In this document: positions 54,062 through 63,049 of the stretch, piece by piece
Layout: each line of letters begins with the position of its first letter
How positions within the stretch are numbered: position 1 is the stretch's first letter
Assembly (NCBI GenBank): GCA_922989275.2
Contig: OV277861.1
Location: 25,450,479 to 25,514,478, forward strand
Source: Gari tellinella
Lineage: Eukaryota; Mollusca; Bivalvia; Cardiida; Psammobiidae
Reading direction: 5' to 3'
Length of the DNA stretch: 64,000 nucleotides
Notes under the pieces: generated by a model
Told to the model about the DNA's origin: nothing
Database searches by the model: none
Seen by the model: only the letters and a program-made list of their open reading frames with translations
Made by a program: the position numbers and the translations under genes

Positions 54062-57000
54062 GATGAGTTAGAGAGTAGTGTTAAATTTGCGGTATGGAAT
54101 TGCAACGGCTTAACCAGAGATAAGTTAGCAACAGATGATTTTTGTGATTTGTTGGCTAAACACGACATCGTATGTTTACTAGAAACATGGACGGGGGCAC
54201 ATAGTGACATAGATATTAAAGGTTATCATGCTATTAATTTATTTAGAAAGTTTGTACATAGAAAAGCAAGGCGAAACAGTGGCGGCATAGTGTTATATAT
54301 CAAAGATACTATTTCAGCGGGTGTAGAAATTGTTAAAAACCATTATGACACCATAGTATGGATTAAACTATGTGGAGAATATTTCCATCTAGAGAAAGAT
54401 ATGTATATAGGAATGGTTTATATGTGGGGGTCTGACTCTCCTGCGTATGACGTTGTAAACTGTGACCTGTTTGATATTTTAGAGAATGACGTGGACTATT
54501 TTGATAAACTCGGGACTGTTTTAGTTGCTGGTGATTTCAATGGTAGAACTGGATCTAAAGCTGACTACATTTATTGTGATGCGTTAAATTTACACACTGA
54601 CTACGAGGACTACACGCCTGACGTACCCCTAGACAGGGCCTCAGTGGACAAACAATGCAATTCACAAGGAATACAGTTAACCGACCTGTGCAAGTCTACG
54701 TCACTGAGGATATGTAACGGTCGCCTGGAAAGCACGGGGAAATACACCTATTACGGATACGCCGGTAGCTCGGTCATAGATTATCTATTGTGTGCAGATT
54801 ACAATTTCGCAAGCGTGAATGCGTTTGAGATCAGCCCATTTAACATATTTTCTGATCATGCAATACTGGAATTTTCCCTTACAACAAACAATGTGAAAAT
54901 ACAGTCGCAAGCCGATAAAAGGACGTCTTCAATAAAATGGGATAGCAACAAAATAGATCTGTTCAGAAGAGGAATAATTTCGAAGCTGCCAGATTTCAAC
55001 AAATTATTCGAAAACAAAGAAACCTTTAATGACAGTCAAATAAACACTGTTGTTAATGAATTTACCAACCTGATTAACGCCACGGCACATCCACTTTTCA
55101 AACGTGAAGTATGCGTTAGAGATAGAGACTCAGTGAGATGTGTGAAAAAATCGCCATTTACTGAAGCTGAATGGTTCGACACAGAGTGTAAATTAAAGAA
55201 ACGGGACTACATGAACGCCTTAAATGAGTTTAATTACATTAAAAGTGCAGAGAATCGTGCGATACTATGTGATAAAAAGCGTGAATATAAATTACACATA
55301 AAACATAAACGAAAGAATTACATGGTGAAAAGAAGTAAGGAAATAGAGTCGTTGAAAAAGAAAAGGCCACGTGACTTTTGGAAGTATTTTTCGAAGAAAA
55401 AGAGTATTAAAGGGTCGGATATAAAAATAGATCAGTTTTTCGAGTACTTTAAAAACTTATCAGATGATATAAATATTGTTGCTGATGAGGAAGCTGAAGA
55501 ATTCTGTGATAGAGACACCGAGTATGACGATCCTATATACGAGGAGCTTGATCAAAAGATCACGCACAGTGAAGTTCAGAGTGCGATAAAAACGCTGAAA
55601 AAGGGGAAAACATGTGCTAGTGACGAAATCATAAATGAGTACATTATAGAGGCTGCTGATATACTGGGTTCACATATGACAGATCTTTTCAATTTAGTAT
55701 TTGAGAAAGGTGTGTTTCCAAAACTTTGGATGGAAGGCATTATAGTCCCAATTTATAAGAAAGGCAATCCTAGTGACGTAGGTAATTATAGAGGCATAAC
55801 CTTAGTTAGTTGTATGGCAAAACTCTTTATGTCTGTGCTAAATAATAGGCTTAAAATCTGGAGTGACAAATATGATCGTATATCAGATGCACAATTCGGT
55901 TTTAAAAAGGGTTATTCGACAACCGATGCTATTTTTAGTCTAAATTGTGTTATAGAGAATATGATAAATTCGGGAAACCGTTTATACTGTGCCTTTGTAG
56001 ACATGAAAAAGTGTTTTGATAGTGTTAACAGAAATGCCCTGTGGTATAAGTTGAATAAACTAGGTGTAAATGGTAAATTACTGAGGATATTTAGATCAAT
56101 GTACAAATATGTACGTTGCAGGGTAAAACACAGCCACGAATACTCGGACTTCATGAACATAGTGGTTGGACTTAAGCAGGGTGATGTGTGTTCACCGATA
56201 CTTTACTCTTTTTTTGTTGAAGATTTAGAAATGTATTTAAGTAACAACAGTTGTGCTGGTGTAAGTTTGAATGAGTTATCGTTATTGCTTTTCTTATATG
56301 CAGACGACCTTGTTTTGCTTAGCGAATCAGTCGAGGACCTTCAGCGCAGTCTAGACAGTTTAAATACATATTGTGATCGATGGGGTCTACAAGTGAACAT
56401 TGAAAAAACTAAAGTCATGGTTTTTCGCAAAAGAGGTAAACTACGGCGAAATGAAATATGGACATACAAAGGGACTATCGTGGATATCGTGGATGACTTT
56501 AATTACCTCGGGGTTGTGTTCAATTATAACGGTTCATTCAGTCGTAACCAGCAGTTACTCGTGGGTAAAGCATTGAAAGCTATGAATGTCTTGTTATATC
56601 AGACAAAAGACTTAAACTTTTCACTCAAAACCAAGTGTCAATTGTTCGATTCTTTCGTGTCTTCTATTTTAAACTATGCATGTGAAGTATGTGGATTTTT
56701 TAAGATGAAAGACATTGAACGCTTACATCTTAAATTTTGTAAACGCATATTAGGGGTAAAGTTGTCAACATGTAATGCTGGGGTCTACGGAGATTTGGCC
56801 AGATTCCCATTATTCATTGGAAGATATATCAGAATTTTGAATTACTGGTTTAAAGTTATAAACAGTGATAACTGCATTATAAAAAACCTGTATGCTAGTC
56901 TTTTAGACAATATGCAAAATGGGCACCACAATTGGGCTTCTAAAGTGAAACACATATTAAATACAAATGGTTTTTTGTATGTATGGAACAATCCAATGAG

Positions 57001-57502
57001 TGTTAATCAAAAGCAGTTTGTTAGCTTGTTTAAACAAAGGTTAATAGACGTCTTTATTCAAGATTGGTCGAGTGAAATACGCAATAGTAATGTGTTAACC
57101 CTGTATAAAGAAATTAAAGAGGAGTTTGGATATGAGAATTATTTAGAATTATGTAATAATACTTTATACAGAAAACTGATATCACAAATAAGACTGTCTG
57201 CACATAGGCTTAGAATACAAACGGGTCGATACGGCCAGAACAGAATTGAACGCCATGAAAGAGTGTGTAAAGTGTGTGGAAATGGTTCTATAGAAGACGA
57301 GTTTCATTTTATTATCACATGTAGAAGATATAATGTAATAAGGAAGCGATATATAGCAGAGTATTACTGGAAAAGGCCTAGTATGTACAAATTTTGTGAT
57401 CTGTTGAAGGCATGTGATAAAGACACTGTTAACAATTTAGCTTGCTACATCAATTGTGCAAATCGGATGAGAATGAATATTATCAATGAAATGAGTAATT
57501 AG
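54062..57502 (+). CDS. LINE ORF2 protein: APE endonuclease, reverse transcriptase, CCHC end; no AUG start
   Basis: 1,146 codons in frame with ORF1, directly after its UAG (54,059-54,061). Endonuclease: WNCNG (residue 12), LLETW with the catalytic Glu 41, GDFNGR (~158), SSVIDYLL, SDHAILEF (~264). Reverse transcriptase: NYRGITLVSC, AQFGFKKGYSTTDAI, AFVDMKKCFDSV (~645), GLKQGDVCSPILY (~703), LYADDLVLL with YADD at 746, GLQVNIEKTKVMVF. C-terminus: CKVCGNGSIEDEFHFIITCR (~1068-1087), a CxxC-H-C cluster. All catalytic residues are kept. The first in-frame AUG is 54,401, after the active-site Glu, so an AUG start cannot give a working enzyme; the N-terminus must come from UAG readthrough or non-AUG reinitiation. 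An AUG at 54,063 is out of frame and stops after two codons. Confidence 0.93.
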   Translation, partial: DELESSVKFAVWNCNGLTRDKLATDDFCDLLAKHDIVCLLETWTGAHSDIDIKGYHAINLFRKFVHRKARRNSGGIVLYIKDTISAGVEIVKNHYDTIVWIKLCGEYFHLEKDMYIGMVYMWGSDSPAYDVVNCDLFDILENDVDYFDKLGTVLVAGDFNGRTGSKADYIYCDALNLHTDYEDYTPDVPLDRASVDKQCNSQGIQLTDLCKSTSLRICNGRLESTGKYTYYGYAGSSVIDYLLCADYNFASVNAFEISPFNIFSDHAILEFSLTTNNVKIQSQADKRTSSIKWDSNKIDLFRRGIISKLPDFNKLFENKETFNDSQINTVVNEFTNLINATAHPLFKREVCVRDRDSVRCVKKSPFTEAEWFDTECKLKKRDYMNALNEFNYIKSAENRAILCDKKREYKLHIKHKRKNYMVKRSKEIESLKKKRPRDFWKYFSKKKSIKGSDIKIDQFFEYFKNLSDDINIVADEEAEEFCDRDTEYDDPIYEELDQKITHSEVQSAIKTLKKGKTCASDEIINEYIIEAADILGSHMTDLFNLVFEKGVFPKLWMEGIIVPIYKKGNPSDVGNYRGITLVSCMAKLFMSVLNNRLKIWSDKYDRISDAQFGFKKGYSTTDAIFSLNCVIENMINSGNRLYCAFVDMKKCFDSVNRNALWYKLNKLGVNGKLLRIFRSMYKYVRCRVKHSHEYSDFMNIVVGLKQGDVCSPILYSFFVEDLEMYLSNNSCAGVSLNELSLLLFLYADDLVLLSESVEDLQRSLDSLNTYCDRWGLQVNIEKTKVMVFRKRGKLRRNEIWTYKGTIVDIVDDFNYLGVVFNYNGSFSRNQQLLVGKALKAMNVLLYQTKDLNFSLKTKCQLFDSFVSSILNYACEVCGFFKMKDIERLHLKFCKRILGVKLSTCNAGVYGDLARFPLFIGRYIRILNYWFKVINSDNCIIKNLYASLLDNMQNGHHNWASKVKHILNTNGFLYVWNNPMSVNQKQFVSLFKQRLIDVFIQDWSSEIRNSNVLTLYKEIKEEFGYENYLELCNNTLYRKLISQIRLSAHRLRIQTGRYGQNRIERHERVCKVCGNGSIEDEFHFIITCRRYNVIRKRYIAEYYWKRPSMYKFCDLLKACDKDTVNNLACYINCANRMRMNIINEMSN

Positions 57503-57693
57503 TACATTTACTCTCTCTAAATATTCATTTTGGTATTAAATACCATTTATGTAACTTAATCATAATTTACATTTACTTGTTTATTGTAATGACTTTGACT
57601 ATTTTGTATAACTTGTATATGGATGAAAAACGAAATGTTTAAATCCGAAGAATAAAATATCTGTTCTGTTCTGTTCTGTTCTGTTCTATCTAC

Positions 57694-59037
57694 CTGTAAA
57701 TGCCAAGTACCTAGACAGAACATATAGCGCAATATGATGTAACAAAACTCTTCCTCTTCCTCCGAAACTGGTATCCCGCTGAGAAAAACGCAATGCCTTT
57801 GGCGATAACTGCTATTGTGACGCGGTAAAGCACGGATTATATCTGGTGGTCAGCAATAACTGATAAAATAGATGTTTCGCTACCCGCACTTTGCGTATTT
57901 AAGCATCGTTACCTTCCACAGAATATTTGATTTACATTTGCCTACATGTAATATAAAATACAATACATATGGTTTAGATCCAGATCTCTCTTAAATATTA
58001 GATAAATGTGTGATAAACCAAGTCAGTTATAGTAGCGAAAAGGTGCAAACAGTGTGGATCCAGAACAAACACCTAGTGACTCTGCATTTGATTTGATCCT
58101 ACGTCATTGCCAATATTAAATCATAACATAATAACCACCAATTCCAAGCACATGAATATCGCAGCATAATTAACAACATTAAAGTGTTTCAAACAATATA
58201 TGCAAGCTGTGTGGATCATGACCGAATACCCAGTACCTCGGCATCTAATTTGCGTCTAGAATGATGGCAAATATTAATCATACCACCATAACCACTTAGC
58301 CTAATAGCCTATAATAATAAGTATTTCCTCCTTGTGAAAACAGGTGACAACTTAATGCAGGCAGGAAATTAAGCATGAATGCATCTCAAGGCGCATTCTA
58401 TACTATACTTTCAACCTGCTTTAAGTGGTCATCTATCTAAGTTTACTGACCAGGATCAAAACAGTTTGAAATCAATTTACTATCGTACTTTAATTCATGT
58501 ACCTAATTTTAGATTATGAAATAAGACAACATGTTTAACCCATTACCCCATAGACTGTTTCTCATCTTGAATATAGATGTCCACTTAAAGTAGGTTGAAA
58601 GTGAAGCAGAATGCGCCATAAGGTAAGTTTCGATTTGTAGGTTCATCGAGAATTGATCTGCATATTTTTAATACGATTACATAGAGGCTTTACAGGGTGA
58701 TTGTAAATATTGTGAAATTGACACAGATTGGCTCTTGGTGACATATAACTCCGCCATTTAGATTGTAAGAACAATTTCTACGAAAAAATGCCTAAGGAAA
58801 GAAAAGGCCAGAGGTAAAATGCTAAAGGAAAACTGCCATATAAAGGGGAAAATAACAGAGGAAAAATATTCATAAAACTTAAATAACCTTTATCGTGCAA
58901 AAATTGTCATGTGTGTCAAATACATCGTCTGCAAGAAAAATCAATGTCAGTTTTTATGCCTTTTTAAACTGCAGAAACGGTGAATTTGGGCAGAGTTGGG
59001 ATCTAGATCAAACGTGTCTGATTTGGATCCAAACAGT
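57694..59037. repeat. Old direct paralogue of 33.1 kb and of 43.64-45.4 kb
   Basis: 57,694-57,880 continues the paralogue of 33,070-33,300 (CTGTAAATGCCAAGTA, CAATATGATGTAACA). 58,040-58,440 aligns in direct orientation with 43,655-44,016 (CCTAGTGACTCTGCATTTGA, ACATTAAAGTGTTT). 58,690-59,037 aligns with 45,020-45,412 (GTAAAATGCTAAAGGAAAAC, TGCCATATAAAGGGG). Identity is clearly lower than between the inverted arms, so this duplication is older. No gene. Confidence 0.7.
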
Positions 59038-59250
59038 TTGCAAATGTTAGCCAAGTCGCGCTTCGCACGAGGAGAGTAAATATGTTTTAATGAGTTATAT
59101 AATTACTTATTAAGTACATTTGGTGGTCAAAACCCCATTAATACACCATTTTACGCATCTAATCTATTCCTTCACCGAAAAATTAGTTTAAATTTATACC
59201 GACATGCGTATGCAACCTTAAACATATATTTTATATTCTAGCAGATTGTA

Positions 59251-59324
59251 ACTTAAAGCAGACTGAAAGTAAAGCAGAATGCATCTTAAGGTGCATTCTG
59301 CTTTACTTTCAACCTGTTTTAAGT
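59251..59324. repeat. CTTAAAGCAGG hairpin (right-arm copy)
   Basis: ACTTAAAGCAGACTGAAAGT, AAAGCAGAATGCATCTTAAG, GTGCATTCTGCTTTACTTTC, AACCTGTTTTAAGT: a 74-nt stem-loop. Confidence 0.8.
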
Positions 59325-60392
59325 GGTCACCTGTCTTCAAAACTTAAAGCAGACTGTATATATGGGTAAATTGTTTAATCAGATATAAAATACGAGGTTT
59401 TACAGATTGTTTTTGTCTGATGTGAATCCAAACCGTTTGCAAATGCTGTCAAAGTAGCCCCTAGCATGATACGGGTTTACAAAAAGAATTAAACTTTCAA
59501 ACTTTTATTTATCATAATTGTATAAGGTTCACTTTACCATGAACAGCATTAACATTATACAAATATTAAATAAATACAAATATAAATAGGGAAGCCATTA
59601 GTTGGGAACACGGAAACTATTTGAATTTGTTGAAATTTATTTAAAGTCTAAATAAAAACTTTTACACTTGAATATATAGATGTTTATCGAAATTCGTTCC
59701 ATAGATAGTAATATATGTTCATGTATGTGGCCTGACAGATTAGATCATGACATGGAGGAATTATACCCTCCATGATCATGATCAGGCCCCAGGTGACTCG
59801 GCGTCGAAACAAGTGGGTCAGACAATACTATTAATGAAAAGGTGTGAAACCCTGCTGTTATTCCTTGTTTCACGCATGACATTTGACATGTTAACTCACT
59901 CAACCATGTGTCCATTTACACAATTCCAAATAAGTCTAGTCCTGTTTTGACATAGTTGATATGTTGCAAAAGTGACAACAGTGTTTTGACGTTAGGGGCT
60001 GTTGCTTGGAAAGGACAAGTGTACACTTCACATACACATGTTAGTGACACGTGTACTCTTGGTTTCTAATTTGCTGTCAAAAGTCTAATTTCAGATGGGA
60101 TTCAACATTTTAAGTTACATGGTGTTTGATCTGAATATATACTATTTGTTAATACCACGGAGTACTCCGTGTTAATGCGGTTTCCTTAATACATGTAGGA
60201 ATCTATATATCGGATCAAATTGAACGATAACCGTAGCATACTGCTACTTTTTGAAGGCTGTCAAAGTGTAACTGGTGACAAAAAAAATGTTTTAGTGTGT
60301 GGTGCTTGGTTAAACCACGAATGAATTATAATTCATTCGTGGTTAAACATTAATAAATAGTTCTAGTGCATTTGTTCGAGATGTGCAAATAA

Positions 60393-60479
60393 ATGGAATT
60401 TGTGATAAAAAAAAATCTGCCGCTGCTGATTTCGTTCAAATCGATGGGACATGGACATATAAAATCTGCTACGATCGAG
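60393..60479 (+). CDS. Candidate first coding exon (right-arm copy, frame changed)
   Basis: Same sequence as 24,093-24,180 on the opposite strand but with A9 instead of A10, so the frame from the ATG reads MEFVIKKNLPLLISFKSMGH up to the donor CGAG|GTAAGG. One substitution (TTC for TAC in the other frame) also separates the copies. It is listed only because the ATG context and donor are good. Confidence 0.2.
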
Positions 60480-61084
60480 GTAAGGTTTTAAAAACAATGT
60501 ATATTTTGTGTTCTCAAAACTTTTATTAGTTAAATACCATTATACCAGATTAGTATTCTTGTAATATTATATTAAGCGTGCTAGAGGGATTAAATAATCG
60601 ATCACTGCCAGGAAATGACAAATTTACGTGCTAACCCCGAACTGTTTGTAGCGATCGCCCCGAATATTACCTGCTATAGCTAAACCATAATATAAACTTA
60701 ATACGTTTGCAAAATCTTTACATTATTTCAGCTTGAAATAACATATTCAATCGTTATAAAGGAGGATGTTTCATGCGAAAATCCTTAAATAAAGTTGTTC
60801 TGAAGTCTGAAGTTTGTGGTTTTGGGTGATACGTGCCACTGGGTATTTTACAGCCACATACTCCGCTTAAAACAATTAATTATGTATAATTTTTAAAAAA
60901 AATCTAAGAACTATATAAGATATGTTCAGTCTTTATTACATTAAACTGCTCCTGAAAAGGTGCAAGCGACATATAGATAGACGTTATACGATTCAGACTG
61001 ACTTCTATGATTAAGCACACGCACCTGTCTTTGTTAGACCGATTTTGATTGGTTCATTGTAAAATTGGCGAAATCTATAAATAA

Positions 61085-61385
61085 CTGCTGCCTAGGCAGC
61101 ATCTAGATACTTTAGACCCCTTTGGTACAACTCGCAAAAGCAACTGAAAGGAACGAGCGTTTTGATTGGATAACACTAAATGCTATAAATAACTGCTGCC
61201 TAGGCAGCAATATGCTGCTCGGGCAGCATATTTGCTGCCTGAGCAGCATATATGCTGCTCGAGCAGCATCTAGATGCTGCCTAGGCAGCATAACGCTGCC
61301 CGAGCAGCAAATATGCTGCTCGAGCAGCATCTAGATGCTGCTCGAGCAGCATCTAGATACTGCCCGAGCAGCATCTATACTTTAG
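61085..61385. repeat. Array of 14-bp palindromes GCTGCYYRRGCAGC (right copy)
   Basis: Inverted copy of 23,165-23,480 with a different number and order of units (for example an added GCTGCTCGAGCAGC-ATCTAGAT unit near 61,330), showing unit gain or loss since duplication. Confidence 0.85.
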
Positions 61386-61404
61386 ACCCCTTTGGTACAC
61401 CATA

Positions 61405-62077
61405 GGCCGCACGGCTAATCATTTCTACGGCGAGTAGCAATTCCCCGGCCGCCGCAGAATTCCTACGGCCGCCGTGTGTTGCGCTCACATTTGCTGCGGC
61501 TGCCGCGCGGCGAGATTTTATTTTGGTTGGGTTAAAAAATCTTGGCCAACGTACGGTGACCGTACGGCCGCCGTACGGCAGCCGTGGAAGTCCAACCAGA
61601 TACCTTGCAACCAAAATGCTGCTCCTGCTACTCAGCTTGGTTTTGCTACATGTTCACACAGCTTATATCAGTCCAACAACACCATGAACTCAAAGGACAA
61701 ATTTGGACAGCATTTAAGAACATCTAAATCCATTTTTAGATAATATTCATGTTTTACATATATGATCAAAAGTACAAATGCTCAATAGGGAAATTGACCA
61801 TCGAGTTACGGCGGCCGCACGGTGGCCGTACGGCGACCGTACGGCAGCCGTAGAACCACTCTGCAGCGTGTGTTTCTACGGCCGCCGTAGAAATGAAAAA
61901 ATGTTATAACTCCGCGTTATAATTCTACGGCGACCTCTACGGCCTGTAAGATATTGGGATACGCCGTGCGGCTGCCGTACGGCCGCCGCACGGCCGCCGT
62001 AGAATCTCTACGGCCGCCGTAAGATTCTCTCGATTTCACGTCTCTGCGACCGCCGTACGGCCGCCGTAGTAAGTGCC
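61405..62077 (+). promoter_or_regulatory. LINE 5' leader made of CGGCCGCCGTA palindromic repeats
   Basis: About 20 copies of words such as TACGGCCGCCGTA, CGTACGGCAGCCGT and GCGGCCGCAC in three clusters (61,405-61,535, 61,550-61,590, 61,810-62,065), separated by AT-rich DNA. The base composition differs sharply from the rest of the window. Because a LINE must carry its own promoter, this leader is the likely internal promoter or a structured translation leader; function is inference. Confidence 0.6.
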
Positions 62078-63049
62078 ATGAGTAACATTAATAATGGCGG
62101 ATACTCTCAGCTTCCCCCGGGTCAATATATGTCATCCCCGCAAGGGCAATACGTACAATTTACACCAACCAACCCGTTAAGTCCACAACCCCCACCATGG
62201 GCAACAGGCATCATTGAAGATATCAAAACTATAAAGACTTCTGTGGCAAAAATTGAAAACATTGAGAAAACTGTAAATTCGGTCAGTTCAAAACTCACTG
62301 CCCTTGAAGAAAAAGTACAAGATGTAGACAAAAGGCTACAAGATGTCGAAATATCAACTAAATTCATAAGCGAGCAATACGAACAGCAAAAAGCAGAAAT
62401 ATCGGCAGCGCGAAAGGAAGTAAACAGTGTAGACCAGTCCTGTAAAAATCTAAAAGAGAAAATGGAGACTTTTGAACAATCACAATCGAAGCTGAACGAT
62501 AAAGTATTAGACGCCGAGTTTCGCAGCATGAGAGACAACCTCATATTCTATGGGATCCCTGAAACAGCTACCCTTAATCTAGATCACCGTGAACGCATCG
62601 ATGATACGCAGAACGATGTATCAACCGCAGAGGGCGGCCGCACGGACGCCAGGCGTAACAACGCGTACGACACAGAAACCCAAGAATGCATCAAACAAGT
62701 GAAAAGTTTGATTGAAACTAATCTTCTAGTTGATACATCTGAAATGCTGTTTGACAGAGCGCATAGATTAGGTGGACAGTATGCAAGAAAGCCCCGGCCA
62801 CTAGTGGTGAAGTTTCATTACTACCAAGATAGAGAGAAAGTACGAAAGGCGTCACTGAATTTCAAAGACGAGTTAAAAACCAGAAACATAGGAATCGGAA
62901 TGCAAATTCCAAAGGAATGGAGAGACGAGAGAAAGAAACTCAATCATGTGTTTATGGAAGAAAGGCAAAAGGGTCACAGGGTCAACTTCGTGAAAGATAA
63001 ACTACTTATAAACAATGTACAGTACAACCCCCCTCAAACTGAAAAATAG
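62078..63049 (+). CDS. Second LINE ORF1 protein (coiled coil, RRM, L1-ORF1-like)
   Basis: 323 residues. Residues 1-48 are Pro/Gln-rich (MSNINNGGYSQLPPGQYMSS); about 50-155 form a long coiled coil (KIENIEKTVNSVSSKLTALE); about 155-275 resemble an RRM (RDNLIFYGIPE, EMLFDRAHRLGG, RPLVVKFHYYQDREKVRKAS) interrupted by a polar insert near 165-205; the end (IPKEWRDERKKLNHVFMEER) matches the C-terminal domain of L1-type ORF1. The start codon ATGAGT follows the GC-rich leader directly. It binds element RNA by family analogy. It ends with UAG and the same frame continues into ORF2. Confidence 0.9.
   Translation: MSNINNGGYSQLPPGQYMSSPQGQYVQFTPTNPLSPQPPPWATGIIEDIKTIKTSVAKIENIEKTVNSVSSKLTALEEKVQDVDKRLQDVEISTKFISEQYEQQKAEISAARKEVNSVDQSCKNLKEKMETFEQSQSKLNDKVLDAEFRSMRDNLIFYGIPETATLNLDHRERIDDTQNDVSTAEGGRTDARRNNAYDTETQECIKQVKSLIETNLLVDTSEMLFDRAHRLGGQYARKPRPLVVKFHYYQDREKVRKASLNFKDELKTRNIGIGMQIPKEWRDERKKLNHVFMEERQKGHRVNFVKDKLLINNVQYNPPQTEK

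Larger units (their letters stand above)
52760..57686 (+). mobile_element. Complete, apparently intact LINE (4.93 kb)
   Basis: Bounded by TATCTAC at 52,753-52,759 and 57,687-57,693; the uninterrupted paralogous site is at 33,063-33,069. Structure: 144-bp 5' leader, ORF1 (52,904-54,061), ORF2 in the same frame after one UAG (54,062-57,502), 157-bp AT-rich 3' region with AATAAA (57,651) and a CTGTT pentamer tail (57,659-57,686). Both frames are open and all catalytic residues are present, so this copy is young and could be active. APE endonuclease plus a CCHC-like C-terminus place it among APE-type LINEs; the clade cannot be fixed without a tree. Confidence 0.95.
59038..61404. repeat. Right arm of outer inverted duplication
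   Basis: Reverse complement of 23,146-30,109 without the 4.57-kb element. It contains the empty target site (60,244-60,252), the mirror hairpin at 59,251-59,324, the candidate exon copy and the palindrome array. It stops at 61,404, exactly where the GC-rich leader of the second LINE begins. Confidence 0.92.

Noticed and set aside
54149..57502. ORF2 starting at the TTG at 54,149
   Set aside because: This start would remove WNCNG, needed for the endonuclease; the frame is open back to the UAG at 54,059-54,061, so the true coding start lies upstream.
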